Both the position numbers and the translations under genes were made by a program. A stretch of 64,000 nucleotides of DNA from Aeromicrobium tamlense. Lineage in GTDB: Bacteria; Actinomycetota; Actinomycetes; Propionibacteriales; Nocardioidaceae. Below the pieces are notes generated by a model, which saw only the letters and a list, made by a program, of their open reading frames with translations, did not search any database and was not told the origin of the DNA. Where the stretch lies: positions 3,303,061 through 3,367,060 of the forward strand of contig NZ_JACBZN010000001.1 in NCBI RefSeq assembly GCF_013408555.1. Reading direction: 5' to 3'. Positions 1 through 13,737 of this stretch are shown one piece after another (position 1 is the first letter of the stretch; each line of letters opens with the position of its first letter).

Positions 1-305
1 CGTGCGAAGTAGGAGAGGTTCTGCTCGACGGTGAGGTCGGGATAGACCGAGCTCGCCTGGGTCATGTAGGCCACGCGCCGCCGGTTCACGGCCGAGCCGG
101 CCGGCTCGCCGAGCACCGTCACCGAACCCGACCTCACCACCTGGACGCCGGCGATGGCCCGGATGAGCGTGGACTTGCCGCAGCCGCTCGGTCCGAGCAG
201 CCCGGTGACGCGGCCGCGCAGGATCTCGAGGTCGAGGCCGTCCAGCACGGTCCGGCCGCCGCGCTCGACGACGAGTCCGCTCACCTCCACCGCGGGCGTG
301 GTCAT
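1..305 (-). CDS. ABC transporter ATP-binding protein (5' part only)
   Basis: The gene reads leftward and leaves the window, so only about 101 N-terminal residues are seen. A Walker A motif GPSGCGKST follows a typical beta-strand start ([12 protein letters not shown]), and a Q-loop lies in [17 protein letters not shown]. This is the nucleotide-binding subunit of an ABC exporter or importer. The Q-loop and the following TVEQNL resemble ABC-2 type drug or polysaccharide exporter ATPases, but the substrate cannot be told. The start is the ATG at 303-305 ([17 protein letters not shown]). The signature motif, Walker B and any permease gene lie outside the window. It is divergent from purL with about 96 bases between starts. 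Confidence 0.85.
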   Translation of the reverse strand, partial: MTTPAVEVSGLVVERGGRTVLDGLDLEILRGRVTGLLGPSGCGKSTLIRAIAGVQVVRSGSVTVLGEPAGSAVNRRRVAYMTQASSVYPDLTVEQNLSYFA

Positions 306-388
306 GCTCCGACGATGGCACCGGACCGCGCCGCGCACCAGCACCCACGCGGACCGATGCGCCCGGCGGGCCGGGCAGGACGGGCCGA

Positions 389-394
389 TAGGCT
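389..394 (+). promoter_or_regulatory. -10 element of purL, leaderless type
   Basis: TAGGCT is followed by seven bases and the GTG at 402. No Shine-Dalgarno precedes that GTG. The spacing puts the expected transcription start on or next to the start codon. This arrangement recurs throughout the window and is why 402 is preferred over the upstream ATG at 315. Confidence 0.55.
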
Positions 395-401
395 GGGTCG
401 C

Positions 402-4255
<3,854 letters not shown>

Positions 4256-4256
<1 letters not shown>

Positions 4257-4271
4257 CCCCCGGAACCGGGG
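4256..4271 (+). terminator. Weak hairpin after purL
   Basis: ACCCCGG-AA-CCGGGGT is a perfect 7-bp inverted repeat starting on the last base of the purL stop codon. The loop is too tight for all pairs to form and there is no T tract, so termination here is only possible. A second imperfect pair (CGGGCGG, TTTT, CCGTCCG) follows at about 4289-4306. Confidence 0.3.
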
Positions 4272-4346
4272 TGTGGGCGTAGTCCGAACGGGCGGTTTTC
4301 CGTCCGGGACTTCGGTTACCGGCGCGTACCCGCGTACTCTCGGTAT

Positions 4347-4526
4347 GTGGCCCTGTACCCCCCCGGCGAGCGCACGAGCGAGCCGCTCGACGATCGGCTG
4401 CGCGACGATGCCGCGCTGGCCGAGATCGAGCTGACCTCGCGGCTCATGATCGCGGCGTCGGGAGCCACCTCGCCACTGACCCAGTCGGAGATCGACGGCC
4501 TCCTGGGCGTCGACCCCGAAGCCTGA
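4347..4526 (+). CDS. Small conserved-looking protein, unknown function
   Basis: A 59-residue reading frame beginning GTG (MALYPPGERTSEPLDDRL) and ending LTQSEIDGLLGVDPEA. It is acidic and likely helical, with no signal peptide or membrane segment. I do not recognise a named family. Support for it being real is a -10 (TACTCT, 4335-4340) exactly six bases before the GTG, the same leaderless layout as many genes here, plus good codon-position GC bias and a clean fit between purL and the DUF47-pit operon. An overlapping ATG at 4345 opens a different frame and is less convincing. Confidence 0.6.
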   Translation: MALYPPGERTSEPLDDRLRDDAALAEIELTSRLMIAASGATSPLTQSEIDGLLGVDPEA

Positions 4527-4605
4527 CCGCCCTCGGTTGGCGGCGGCACTCGCCCAGCACCTACCATGGGCAGAGTCTGCCCGCCACATGCCGAGGAGTA
4601 CCCGC

Positions 4606-5223
4606 GTGCGTTTTCGCATCCGACCGGTCGAGGCTTCGTTCTACGACCTCTTCACCGAGATGGCCAACCACTTGGTCACCGGCGCCGGGATCGTCGCCAG
4701 GGTCCTGGACCCCGAGGCCGACAAGACCGCACTCGCCGCGCAGATGAACGACGCCGAGCATGCCGCGGACGACACCACGCACGCGATCATCAAGCTCGTG
4801 AACAGCACGTTCATCACGCCGTTCGACCGTGAGGACATCTACGCGCTGGCCAGTGGCCTCGACGACGTCATGGACTACATGGAGGAGGTCGTCGACAGCG
4901 CGGCCCTCTACGGCGTCACGGAGTTCCCCGACGCCTTCGCGGCGCAGGTTCAGGTGCTCCAGCGCGCCTCCAACCTCACGGCCGAGGCCATGCCGCGGCT
5001 GCGCACGATGAAGGACCTCGACGAGTTCTGGATCGAGATCAACCGCCTCGAGAACGAGGGCGACCGGAACCACCGCCGCATGCTCGCTGACCTGTTCGAC
5101 GGCAACTACAAGGCCATGCAGGTGCTGAAGCTCAAGGACATCGTCGAGGCCGTGGAGGCCGCGATCGACGCCCTCGAGTCGGTCGCCAACACGGTCGAGC
5201 AGATCGCCGTCAAGGAGTCCTGA
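4606..5223 (+). CDS. DUF47/PhoU-like phosphate transport accessory protein
   Basis: A 205-residue all-helical protein of the DUF47 (Pit accessory, PhoU-like) family, expected to act in the cytoplasm with the Pit permease encoded directly after it. Family-like segments include EMANHLVTGAGIVARVL and the helical stretch DAEHAADDTTHAI followed by INRLENEGDRNHRRML, with repeated acidic metal-binding-type E/D patterns as in PhoU. The start is GTG 4606 (VRFRIRPVEASFYDLF), because GAGGAG lies seven bases upstream and the preceding in-frame ATG at 4537 would add residues absent from the family. TACCAT at 4562-4567 is a plausible -10. The stop is immediately followed by the pit start, so the pair is probably translationally coupled. 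Confidence 0.9.
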   Translation: MRFRIRPVEASFYDLFTEMANHLVTGAGIVARVLDPEADKTALAAQMNDAEHAADDTTHAIIKLVNSTFITPFDREDIYALASGLDDVMDYMEEVVDSAALYGVTEFPDAFAAQVQVLQRASNLTAEAMPRLRTMKDLDEFWIEINRLENEGDRNHRRMLADLFDGNYKAMQVLKLKDIVEAVEAAIDALESVANTVEQIAVKES

Positions 5224-6246
5224 GTGGACCTGGTCACGGTCATGGTGGTCACGGTCGTCGTGATCGCCCTCGTGTTCGACTACACGAACGGCTTCCACGA
5301 CGCCGCCAACGCGATCGCCACCTCGGTGTCGACGCGCGCGCTGACCCCGCGGGTCGCGCTGGCGATGGCCGCCGTCCTGAACTTCGTCGGCGCCTGGCTG
5401 GGCGTCGAGGTCGCCAAGACGATCCAGGGGATCATCGACATCGACGGGGTCACCAGTCTGACCGACGCCGACCGGGCCCATGCACTGACGATCGTGCTGG
5501 CGGCCCTGATCGGTGCCATCACCTGGAACCTCATCACCTGGTACTTCGGCATCCCGTCGTCGTCCTCGCACGCCCTCATCGGCGGCATCGTCGGCGCCGG
5601 CATCGCCTCGTCCACCGTGGTCCACTGGGACACGCTGGTCGACAAGGTCGCGATCCCGATGGTGCTGAGCCCCGCGCTGGGCTTCTTCCTGGCGTTCGGG
5701 CTGATGACCGCGATCATGTGGATCTTCCGGCGTGCCAAGCCCACGCGGGTCAACCGCGGCTTCCGCCACGCGCAGACCGTCTCGGCCGCCGGCATGGCGC
5801 TCGGCCACGGCCTGCAGGACGCCCAGAAGACGATGGGCATCATCGTGCTGGCGCTCGTCGCCGGCGGCTTCCACACCGGTGACGACGTGCCCCTGTGGGT
5901 CATCGTCGCGGCCGCCAGCGCGATCGCCGCGGGCACATACTCGGGCGGCTGGCGCATCATGCGCACGCTCGGCCGCCGCATCATCGAGCTCGACCCGCCG
6001 AAGGGCTTCGCCGCCGAGGCCACTGCGGCCAGCGTCCTCTACGTGATGGCGATCGGCCTGCACGCGCCGGTCTCGACCACCCACACGATCACGTCGGCGA
6101 TCATGGGCTCGGGCGCCACCAAGCGCTTCAGCGCCGTCCGCTGGGGCGTCGCGAAGAACATCGTCGTGGCCTGGGTCGTCACCATGCCCGCCGCCGCGGC
6201 CGTCGCCGCCGCGTTCTACTTCCTCGCGCGCCCCTTCCTCCCGTAA
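5224..6246 (+). CDS. pit: PiT-family low-affinity inorganic phosphate transporter
   Basis: A 340-residue polytopic membrane protein of the PiT family, which moves metal-phosphate with protons or sodium. The N-terminal family repeat is clear in FDYTNGFHDAANAIATSVST, and the second repeat in GLHAPVSTTHTITSAIMGSG. Roughly ten hydrophobic segments are visible, with a cytoplasmic loop around residues 165-190 (RRAKPTRVNRGFRHAQ). The GTG start directly abuts the DUF47 stop, a common DUF47-pit operon arrangement. It is convergent with the high-affinity pst operon, only 11 bases away, so both phosphate uptake routes lie side by side. No PHO-box-like repeat is seen upstream of this pair, consistent with constitutive uptake. 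Confidence 0.93.
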   Translation: MDLVTVMVVTVVVIALVFDYTNGFHDAANAIATSVSTRALTPRVALAMAAVLNFVGAWLGVEVAKTIQGIIDIDGVTSLTDADRAHALTIVLAALIGAITWNLITWYFGIPSSSSHALIGGIVGAGIASSTVVHWDTLVDKVAIPMVLSPALGFFLAFGLMTAIMWIFRRAKPTRVNRGFRHAQTVSAAGMALGHGLQDAQKTMGIIVLALVAGGFHTGDDVPLWVIVAAASAIAAGTYSGGWRIMRTLGRRIIELDPPKGFAAEATAASVLYVMAIGLHAPVSTTHTITSAIMGSGATKRFSAVRWGVAKNIVVAWVVTMPAAAAVAAAFYFLARPFLP

Positions 6247-6257
6247 GAGGTGGTCGC

Positions 6258-7037
<780 letters not shown>

Positions 7038-7057
7038 GGGGTTTCCTTCCGGGTGGT

Positions 7058-8119
7058 TCAGCGCTCGCCCTGGGGCGAGAAGAAGTGGGAGACGAGGCGG
7101 GCGACGAGGTTCAGCAGCATCACGATGATCAGCAGCACGAGAGCGGCGCCCCAGGCGCGCTCGATGCTCGGCTCCGGCGGCACGCCGGGCTGCATGATGG
7201 AGGAGTAGGTGAAGACGGGCAGGGTCGCCATGCGCCCGTCGAACAGGTTGAAGTTGACCGAGTCGGTCGCGCCGGCGATCACCAGCAGCGGAGCGGTCTC
7301 GCCGATCACGCGGGCGATGGCCAGCGTGATGCCGGTGACGATGCCCGCCAGGGCGGTGGGCAGCACGACCTTGACGATCGTGCGCCACTTCGGCACGCCC
7401 AACGCGTAGGACGCCTCGCGCAGCTCGTTCGGGACGAGCTTGAGCATCTCCTCGCAGGAGCGGACGACGACCGGGATCATCAGCACCGACAGCGCGACCG
7501 CGCCGCCGATGCCCATGCGCACGCCGTCGCCGAAGAACACCACGAAGAGCGCGTAGGCGAACAGGCCGGCGACGATCGACGGGATGCCCGTCATGACGTC
7601 GACGAGGAAGCGGATCCACGTCGACAGGCGGCTGTCATCGCCGTACTCGATGAGGTAGATCGCCGTGAAGAGGCCGATCGGCACCGAGATGACGGTGGCG
7701 CCCGCGGTGATCAGCAGGGTGCCGACGATCGCGTGGTAGATGCCGCCGCCCTCGCCGACCACGTTGCGCATCGAGTAGGTGAAGAACTCCGAGCTCAGGA
7801 CCGGCAGGCCCTTCTCGAGCACGCTCCACATGATGCTGCCGAGCGGGATGAGCGCGAGGCCGAAGGCCGACGCCACGAGCAGGGTCACGAGCCGGTCGAC
7901 GGCCTTGCGGCGGCCCTCGACGAGGCGCGACCAGAGCGGGACGACCCAGGCGAGCGCGTAGCCCAGGACGGCGAGGCGCAGGTCGGTGAAGAGGCCGGCG
8001 ACGACGAGGACGACGGCGAGCACGTGGATGGCCCGCGGTGCCGCCGCGGGCAGGCTGCGCGTGCGCAGGGAGTCCGCGAGGTCGTCCTGCTGCGGGGGAG
8101 GGGTGAGGGTCGTGGTCAT
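7058..8119 (-). CDS. pstA: Phosphate ABC transporter permease PstA
   Basis: A 353-residue inner-membrane permease of the Pst complex. An unusually long N-terminal part (about residues 1-75) holds two extra hydrophobic segments ([20 protein letters not shown] and a following helix) before the canonical MetI-like core. The core shows the EAA-loop [25 protein letters not shown]. The start ATG (8117-8119) follows the pstC stop after one base, so translation is probably coupled. Together with PstC it forms the channel fed by PstS and driven by PstB. Confidence 0.94.
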   Translation of the reverse strand: MTTTLTPPPQQDDLADSLRTRSLPAAAPRAIHVLAVVLVVAGLFTDLRLAVLGYALAWVVPLWSRLVEGRRKAVDRLVTLLVASAFGLALIPLGSIMWSVLEKGLPVLSSEFFTYSMRNVVGEGGGIYHAIVGTLLITAGATVISVPIGLFTAIYLIEYGDDSRLSTWIRFLVDVMTGIPSIVAGLFAYALFVVFFGDGVRMGIGGAVALSVLMIPVVVRSCEEMLKLVPNELREASYALGVPKWRTIVKVVLPTALAGIVTGITLAIARVIGETAPLLVIAGATDSVNFNLFDGRMATLPVFTYSSIMQPGVPPEPSIERAWGAALVLLIIVMLLNLVARLVSHFFSPQGER

Positions 8120-8120
8120 G

Positions 8121-9053
8121 TCAGTTCGCTCCGGAGAATTCCTTGTTGCGGGCGACGATGGCGCGGGCGGCGAAGTTGACCGCGAAGGTGATGATGAACA
8201 GCACCAGGCCGGTCGCGATCAGCGCGTTGACCGTGAGGCCGCTGGCCTCGGGGAACGACTGCGCGATGTTCGCGGCGATCGTGTTGGGGTTGCCCGAGCT
8301 GATGACGTTGAAGGTGACGACGCCCGAGGCGCTCAGCACCATCGCGACGGCCATCGTCTCGCCGAGCGCTCGGCCCAGGGCCAGCATCGCCGCCGAGACC
8401 ATGCCCGAGCGGGCGTAGGGGAAGACGGCCATCTTCGTCATCTCCCAGCGCGTGGCGCCGAGGGCGAGCGCGGCCTCCTCGTGCAGGCGCGGGGTCTGCA
8501 GGAAGATCTCGCGGCAGATCGCCGTCATGATCGGCAGCACCATGATCGCGAGCACGAGGGCGGCGGTCAGGATCGTGCGCCCCGTGGCCGAGGCGGGCCC
8601 GGCGAACAGCGGGATGAAGCCGAGGTTCTCCTCGAGCCAGACGTACAGCGGCTGGATCGCCGACGACAGCGTGATGATGCCCCACGTGCCGTAGACGACG
8701 CTGGGCACGGCGGCCAGCAGGTCGATGAGGTAGCCGATCGGCTGGGCCAGGCGGCGCGGCGCGTAGTGCGAGATGAACAGCGCGACGCCGATCGCGACGG
8801 GGGTCGCGATGACGAGCGCGATCGTGGCCGCCCACAGCGTGCCGAAGACCAGGGGTCCGACGTACTGCAGGAAGCCCTCGCCGCTCTTGACCTCGTCGGG
8901 GGAGGCGGTGATGCCGGGGATGCCCTCGGCGGTCAGGAAGATCGCCACGCCGGCGAGCGTCGCCAGGATGACGACGGCCGCCCCGAGGGAGATGCCCCGG
9001 AAGACGCGGTCCCCGGGGCGGGTGGCCGCTCGCGGTTCGGTGGAAGTGCTCAC
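8121..9053 (-). CDS. pstC: Phosphate ABC transporter permease PstC
   Basis: A 310-residue permease with six predicted membrane helices and the EAA-loop HEEAALALGATRWEMTKMAVFP. The GTG at 9053 (VSTSTEPRAATRPGDRVFRG) is chosen because AAGGA lies six to seven bases upstream; an in-frame ATG at 9086 lacks a ribosome site. The gene follows pstS after about 75 bases, a gap that includes a GC-rich inverted sequence (GCGAGGG/CCCTCGC, about 9095-9115) that could reduce read-through from the abundant binding protein to the permeases. Confidence 0.93.
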   Translation of the reverse strand: MSTSTEPRAATRPGDRVFRGISLGAAVVILATLAGVAIFLTAEGIPGITASPDEVKSGEGFLQYVGPLVFGTLWAATIALVIATPVAIGVALFISHYAPRRLAQPIGYLIDLLAAVPSVVYGTWGIITLSSAIQPLYVWLEENLGFIPLFAGPASATGRTILTAALVLAIMVLPIMTAICREIFLQTPRLHEEAALALGATRWEMTKMAVFPYARSGMVSAAMLALGRALGETMAVAMVLSASGVVTFNVISSGNPNTIAANIAQSFPEASGLTVNALIATGLVLFIITFAVNFAARAIVARNKEFSGAN

Positions 9054-9127
9054 GTGTGTCCTTGTCGGAGTTCGTCTGCTGCGCATGACCCGGGCGAGGG
9101 GTGCGGCCCTCGCCCGGACCAAGCGCA

Positions 9128-10219
9128 TCAGCCGATCGTGTCGATGGCCGTCTTGACCTTGGCGGCGAAGTCGTCCGAGAGCGGGGCCGAGCCGGCGGCC
9201 TCGGCGGAGGCGTTCTGGCCCTCGGAGCCGGCGACGTAGGTCAGCCACTCCTTGACGAGCTCGGCCTCGGTGGCGTCCTCGTACTTCTGGCAGGCGATCT
9301 GGTACGAGACCAGGACGATCGGGTAGACGCCCGCGGCCTCGGTCTTGCGGTCGATCTCCAGGGCGAGGTCGGTGGCGGCGCGGCCCTCGACCTGCGTGGC
9401 GGCGTCGAGGACCTTGGCGGCGGCCTCGGGGGTCGGCGCGACGAACTCCTCGCCGACCTTGACCGCGACGGTGCTCAGCTCGCCGGCCTGGCTGGCGTCG
9501 GCGTAGCCGATCGTGCCCTGGCCGCCGGAGACGGCCTGGATCACGCCGGAGGTCTGCTGGGCGGCCTCGCCACCCTTGACCGGCCACTCCTCGACCTCAC
9601 CGTGCGTCCAGGAGCCCTCGGAGGCGGCGTCCAGGTAGGCGGTGAAGTTCTCGGTGGTGCCCGAGGCGTCGCCGCGGTGGACGGGCGTGATGGTCGAGTC
9701 GGGCAGCTCGGCGTCCGGGTTGTCCGCCGCGATGGCCTTGTCGTTCCACTTCGTGACGTCGCCCGCGAAGATCGCGCCGATGGTCTGCGGCGAGAGCTGC
9801 AGGTCGTCGACGCCGTCCAGGTTGTAGACGACCGCGACGGGGCTGACGTAGACCGGGACGGTCACGACGTCGGAGCCGCAGCGGTCCTTGGCGGCCGCCA
9901 CCTCCTCGTCGTCGAGGAAGGCGTCGGAGCCGGCGAAGGAGACGCCGCCCGCGATGAACTGCTCACGACCGCCGCCGGAGCCGATGGCGTCGTAGTTGAC
10001 GGTGACATCCGCGTTGGCGGTCTGGAAGCCCTGCTTCCACGCGTTGACGGCGGACTGCTGCGAGCTCGCGCCGGCGCCGTTGAGGGTGCCGCTGAGCGAG
10101 CTCTCGGAGGAGTCGTCGGCCGAGGCGCTCTCGTTGGCGGCGCCGCAGGCGGACAGGCTGAACAACAGCGCGGAACCCGCCGCGGTGGCGGCCAGGGTGC
10201 GCATGGACTTGCGGTTCAC
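9128..10219 (-). CDS. pstS: Periplasmic-type phosphate-binding lipoprotein
   Basis: A 363-residue high-affinity phosphate-binding protein anchored as a lipoprotein. The signal peptide ends in lipobox LSAC with Cys25, followed by a Ser-rich linker. The substrate-binding core begins LNGAGASSQQSAVNAW, and GDASGTTENFTAYL is the phosphate-loop region. The GTG at 10219 (VNRKSMRTLAA) is preferred to the ATG 12 bases upstream because GAGAGG lies eight bases before the GTG and the ATG has no ribosome site. It is first in pstSCAB, and the PHO-box-like repeat at 10309-10326 lies upstream, so induction by phosphate starvation through a PhoP-type regulator is likely. Confidence 0.95.
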   Translation of the reverse strand: MNRKSMRTLAATAAGSALLFSLSACGAANESASADDSSESSLSGTLNGAGASSQQSAVNAWKQGFQTANADVTVNYDAIGSGGGREQFIAGGVSFAGSDAFLDDEEVAAAKDRCGSDVVTVPVYVSPVAVVYNLDGVDDLQLSPQTIGAIFAGDVTKWNDKAIAADNPDAELPDSTITPVHRGDASGTTENFTAYLDAASEGSWTHGEVEEWPVKGGEAAQQTSGVIQAVSGGQGTIGYADASQAGELSTVAVKVGEEFVAPTPEAAAKVLDAATQVEGRAATDLALEIDRKTEAAGVYPIVLVSYQIACQKYEDATEAELVKEWLTYVAGSEGQNASAEAAGSAPLSDDFAAKVKTAIDTIG

Positions 10220-10308
10220 TGTGTTCCCTCTCATGGAGCGTGTGTGTGAGGCGATCGCCCCGAACACCGTCACGCTAGGAATCGCAGGTGTATCGAACCT
10301 GCGGCGAG

Positions 10309-10326
10309 GGTGAACGACAGGTGAAC
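10309..10326 (-). promoter_or_regulatory. PHO-box-like direct repeat upstream of pstS
   Basis: On the minus strand GTTCACC occurs twice, at 10326-10320 and 10315-10309, exactly 11 bases apart (GTTCACC-TGTC-GTTCACC). This matches the 11-bp direct-repeat unit bound by PhoP in Streptomyces. Possible -10 elements downstream are CAGGTT (10301-10296) and TAGCGT (10277-10272). The regulator gene itself is not recognised in this window. Confidence 0.75.
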
Positions 10327-10367
10327 TCAGGCGGAAGGCTGGGTGTGCGCGACGGCGTTCCGGCCCG

Positions 10368-11240
10368 TCACACCAGCTCGGACGCCAGCACCCGTCCCTT
10401 GCGGTGATGGATCACCAGGGCGTGCCCGGGCGACAGCACCGGACCGTCGATGCCCAAGGCCGTGTAGACGTCGCGCAGCGTCGGGCGGTGTGTGCAGGCG
10501 ACCGTGGGGCGCTTCGTGCCGAGGAGTCCCTCGACGGCCCGCTCGACCTTCGCGGCCGAGGCGCCCTCGACGAGCCGGTCGTCGAGCTCGAGCAGCTCGT
10601 CGGTGGCGCCGACGTAGGGGTCCACGGTCTGCACGGTGCGGGTGGCGGGGCTGCTGACGATGCGCCGGGCGCCGAACGCGGTGAGCACCGGGACGAGCTC
10701 CTTGGCGCGGTCGTGGCCGGCGGGGGCGAGCGGCCGGTCGAGGTCGCCGCCGTCCCACGCGTCGCGCCCGACCGCCTTCGCGTGTCGCAGCACCACGAGC
10801 GTGCGCGCCTTGTGCGACTTGCGCGCCACGAGGTCCTCGAAGGCCTCCAGCAGGCGGCGGTCGTGCTCGTAGGTCAGCTTCTTGCGCGCGGCGCGGGGCG
10901 AGAGCCAGCGCACCTGGTCGACCTCGCGGTTGGGACGGAAGTCGGTCTCGTCGTCGACGGTGCGGGCGATCCAGTAGGCGACCTGCTTGAGCCCGCCGCG
11001 GACGCGGTAGGTCACCTCGGGCAGCGGGTGCACGAGGCGCACCCGGTAGCCGGTCTCCTCGGCGATCTCGCGCACCGCCGTGACGGGCAGCGGCTCGTCG
11101 GGATCGGTCTTGCCCTTGGGGAAGGTCCAGTCGTCGTAGCCGGGGCGGTGCACGAGCAGCACCTCGAGGCCGCCGGATCCCTTCGGGCCGGCCTTGCGCC
11201 ACACGATGCCGCCCGCGGCGGTGATGACCTTGCTCGCCAT
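10368..11240 (-). CDS. mutT1: MutT1-like Nudix hydrolase fused to a histidine phosphatase
   Basis: A 290-residue two-domain protein. Residues about 1-140 are a Nudix domain whose box starts GKTDPDEPLPVTAVREIAEE and ends TGY. Residues about 147-290 are a histidine phosphatase domain with the RHG-type motif LVVLRHAKAV, SSPATRTVQT and the second His in ACTHRPTL. This architecture matches mycobacterial MutT1, which hydrolyses 8-oxo-dGTP and diadenosine polyphosphates. The start is ATG 11240 (MASKVITAAGGIVWRK), with a weak leaderless-like CACACT six bases upstream. It lies 17 bases after ppk on the same strand, so co-transcription with ppk is likely. Confidence 0.9.
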   Translation of the reverse strand: MASKVITAAGGIVWRKAGPKGSGGLEVLLVHRPGYDDWTFPKGKTDPDEPLPVTAVREIAEETGYRVRLVHPLPEVTYRVRGGLKQVAYWIARTVDDETDFRPNREVDQVRWLSPRAARKKLTYEHDRRLLEAFEDLVARKSHKARTLVVLRHAKAVGRDAWDGGDLDRPLAPAGHDRAKELVPVLTAFGARRIVSSPATRTVQTVDPYVGATDELLELDDRLVEGASAAKVERAVEGLLGTKRPTVACTHRPTLRDVYTALGIDGPVLSPGHALVIHHRKGRVLASELV

Positions 11241-11257
11241 GGTGACAGTGTGCGCCC

Positions 11258-13390
11258 TCAGGCCCGGGACCGACGAGAGCGTGCCCGGTCGATGAGCATC
11301 TCCTGGACGTTCGCCCCGGGCACCCTGGTCCAGGCGCCGTCGGCGCCCAGGTGCCACGAGAGCGTCTCGTCGGACGCCATCGTGTCGAGGAGGTCGGCCA
11401 GCTGGTCGCCGTGGGCGGCCGAAGGCACCCGCACGAGCACCTCGACGCGACGGTCGAGGTTGCGGTGCATGAGGTCGGACGAGCCGATCCACACCTCGCG
11501 GTCGTCGCCGGCGCCGAAGACGAACACCCGGCTGTGCTCGAGGAAGCGGCCCAGGATGCTGCGCACCCGGATGTTCTCGGACAGGCCCGGCACGCCGGGT
11601 CGCAGCGCGCAGATGCCGCGGATGATGAGGTCGATCCCGACGCCCGCGCGGGACGCCTCGTAGAGCTTGTCGATGATCGCCTCGTCCACGAGTGAGTTCA
11701 GCTTGATCGCGATGTGCGCCGGCTTGCCGGCACGCTGCTTGTCGATCTCGCCGTCGATCCGCTCGATGAGGCCCGAGCGCAGCTCGCGCGGGGCGACCAG
11801 CAGCGAGTCGTAGTCGCTGGAGACCGCGAAGCCCGAGAGGCTGTTGAAGAGCTCGGTGAGGTCGTGCGTGATCTCGCGGTTGGAGGTCAGCAGGCCGAAG
11901 TCCTCGTAGTGCCGCGCGGTCTTCGGGTTGTAGTTGCCGGTGCCGATGTGGGCGTAGCGGCGCAGCCCGTCGGGCTCGTCGCGGATCACCAACGCCAGCT
12001 TGCAGTGCGTCTTGAGCCCCACGAGGCCGTAGACGACGTGGCAGCCGGCGCGCTCGAGCTTGCGGGCCCAGCGGATGTTCGCCTGCTCGTCGAAGCGCGC
12101 CTTGATCTCCACGAGGACCAGCACCTGCTTGCCCGAGCGGGCGGCGTCGACGAGCGAGTCGATGATCGGCGAGTCGCCCGACGTGCGGTAGAGCGTCTGC
12201 TTGATCGCGAGCACGTGCGGGTCTGCCGCGGCCTGCTCGATGAAGCGCTGCACGCTCGTGGCGAACGAGTCGTAGGGGTGGTGCACCAGCACGTCGCGCT
12301 TGCGCAGCGCGCTGAACATGTCGGCGGGGCTCGCGGTCTCGACCTCGGCCAGGTGCTCGTGGGTGCCGGGCACGAACGGCGGGAACTTCAGGTCGGGGCG
12401 GTCGTTGTCGGCGATCTCGTTGAGGCTGCGCAGGTCGAGCGGACCCCGCAGGCGGAAGACCTCCTCGTCCGAGACGCCCAGCTCGCTGACCAGCAGCTCG
12501 AGCACGGCGTCGGACATGGTCTCGTCGACCTCGAGCCGCACGGGCGGGCCGAAGCGGCGCCGCAGCAGCTCCTTCTCGAGGGCCTTCAGCAGGTTCTCGG
12601 CGTCGTCCTCCTCGACCTCGAGGTCCTCGTTGCGGGTGACGCGGAACGTGTGCTGATCGATGATCTCCATGCCCGGGAAGAGGCTGTCGAGGTTCGCCGC
12701 GATGACGTCCTCGAGCGCCACGTAGCGGCCGTCGGAGGCCTTGATCCAACGCTGGATGACCGGCGGCACCTTCACGCGGGCGAAGTGCTCCTTGCCGGTG
12801 CGCGGATTGCGCATGACCAGCGCGATGTTCAGCGAGAGGCCGGAGATGTAGGGGAACGGGTGCGCGGGGTCGACCGCCAGCGGCGTCAGGACCGGGAACA
12901 CGCGGTGGTGGTAGAACTCGGTGATCGTGCCGCGCTCCTCGTCGGTGAGCTCGTGCCAGCGCAGCAGGCAGATCCCCTCGTCGGTCAGCGCGGGCATGAT
13001 CGCGTCGTGCAGGAGGTTGGCCTGGCGCTCCATCAGCACGCGACTGGCCTGCAGGCTCGAGCTGAGCACGTCGCGCGGGTTGAGGCCGCTGGCCGAGGGC
13101 ACCGCCACGCCGGCGGCGATGCGCCGCTTCAGGCCGGCGATGCGCACCATGAAGAACTCGTCGAGATTGCTGCCGAAGATGGCCAGGAACCGGGCTCGCT
13201 CCAGCAGTGGGAGCGTCTCGACCTCGGCGAGCTCCAGCACGCGGGCGTTGAACGCGATCCACGAGAGCTCGCGGTCGAGGAAGCGGTCGTCGGGCAGCGC
13301 ACCGTCGGTGGCGTCGTAGGGCGGATCGACGTCGAACTCGTCGGGGGACGAGGCGAGGGGCTCAGGGACCGTCAGGTCGGTGGTCTCCAT
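11258..13390 (-). CDS. ppk: Polyphosphate kinase
   Basis: A 710-residue PPK1 enzyme that reversibly polymerises the gamma-phosphate of ATP into polyphosphate. The N-terminal domain begins around [20 protein letters not shown]. The catalytic PLD-like domains contain [34 protein letters not shown] and [20 protein letters not shown], which hold the histidines used for autophosphorylation, and end with the segment around [20 protein letters not shown]. Length is normal for the family. The start is ATG 13390 ([15 protein letters not shown]). A PHO-box-like repeat lies just upstream, implying storage polymer metabolism is controlled together with phosphate uptake. Confidence 0.96.
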   Translation of the reverse strand: METTDLTVPEPLASSPDEFDVDPPYDATDGALPDDRFLDRELSWIAFNARVLELAEVETLPLLERARFLAIFGSNLDEFFMVRIAGLKRRIAAGVAVPSASGLNPRDVLSSSLQASRVLMERQANLLHDAIMPALTDEGICLLRWHELTDEERGTITEFYHHRVFPVLTPLAVDPAHPFPYISGLSLNIALVMRNPRTGKEHFARVKVPPVIQRWIKASDGRYVALEDVIAANLDSLFPGMEIIDQHTFRVTRNEDLEVEEDDAENLLKALEKELLRRRFGPPVRLEVDETMSDAVLELLVSELGVSDEEVFRLRGPLDLRSLNEIADNDRPDLKFPPFVPGTHEHLAEVETASPADMFSALRKRDVLVHHPYDSFATSVQRFIEQAAADPHVLAIKQTLYRTSGDSPIIDSLVDAARSGKQVLVLVEIKARFDEQANIRWARKLERAGCHVVYGLVGLKTHCKLALVIRDEPDGLRRYAHIGTGNYNPKTARHYEDFGLLTSNREITHDLTELFNSLSGFAVSSDYDSLLVAPRELRSGLIERIDGEIDKQRAGKPAHIAIKLNSLVDEAIIDKLYEASRAGVGIDLIIRGICALRPGVPGLSENIRVRSILGRFLEHSRVFVFGAGDDREVWIGSSDLMHRNLDRRVEVLVRVPSAAHGDQLADLLDTMASDETLSWHLGADGAWTRVPGANVQEMLIDRARSRRSRA

Positions 13391-13411
13391 GGACTCACCC
13401 TGCCACGGTCA

Positions 13412-13429
13412 GGTGAAGAGCAGGTGAAC
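13412..13429 (-). promoter_or_regulatory. PHO-box-like direct repeat upstream of ppk
   Basis: On the minus strand GTTCACC (13429-13423) is followed 11 bases later by CTTCACC (13418-13412), the same phased repeat as before pstS with one mismatch. CAGGGT at 13402-13397 could be a -10, which would place transcription start at or beside the ppk ATG. The spacing between the repeat and the start codon is only 21 bases. Confidence 0.65.
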
Positions 13430-13618
13430 TCAGCCGAGCGCCCGCACCACCAGGTAGGCGCCACCGGCGAGGAGCGCCCACAGGGGGATCGAGAGCAGGA
13501 CGAGCAGGGACATGGAGCGGCGGAACCCGGGGCGTGCCACCGGGGTCTCGCCCAGGGGCGCGGCCAGGTTGGGCTGAGGCTCGCTCTGGTCGACCTTGAA
13601 CGCTTTCGCAGTGCCCAT
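13430..13618 (-). CDS. Small single-pass membrane protein, unknown
   Basis: A 62-residue protein (MGTAKAFKVDQSEPQPNL) with a polar N-terminus and one hydrophobic helix near the C-terminus (SLLVLLSIPLWALLAGGAYL). GAGAGG lies seven to eight bases before the ATG at 13618. I do not recognise a family. It stops one base before the PHO-box-like repeat of ppk, so it may be transcribed into ppk or end just ahead of it. Confidence 0.65.
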   Translation of the reverse strand: MGTAKAFKVDQSEPQPNLAAPLGETPVARPGFRRSMSLLVLLSIPLWALLAGGAYLVVRALG

Positions 13619-13737
13619 CGACTTTCCTCTCGTCGTGTACGAGACGTGGTGTCGTCCTCTCCATGATGCGCCACCCGGCAAGCAATTGCTCGCTTTGTGT
13701 CACAGAAGTGACGCGTGAGGCTGCTACGTTCGCGTCC

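Noticed and set aside
9095..9120. A GCGAGGG/CCCTCGC inverted repeat between pstS and pstC as a true terminator.
   Set aside because: It lies inside an operon whose downstream genes show no promoter, so at most it lowers read-through; mentioned only under pstC.
10368..13262. A 964-codon fused reading frame joining mutT1 with upstream sequence.
   Set aside because: The upstream part is a shadow of ppk in another frame; family length and the ATG at 11240 define mutT1.
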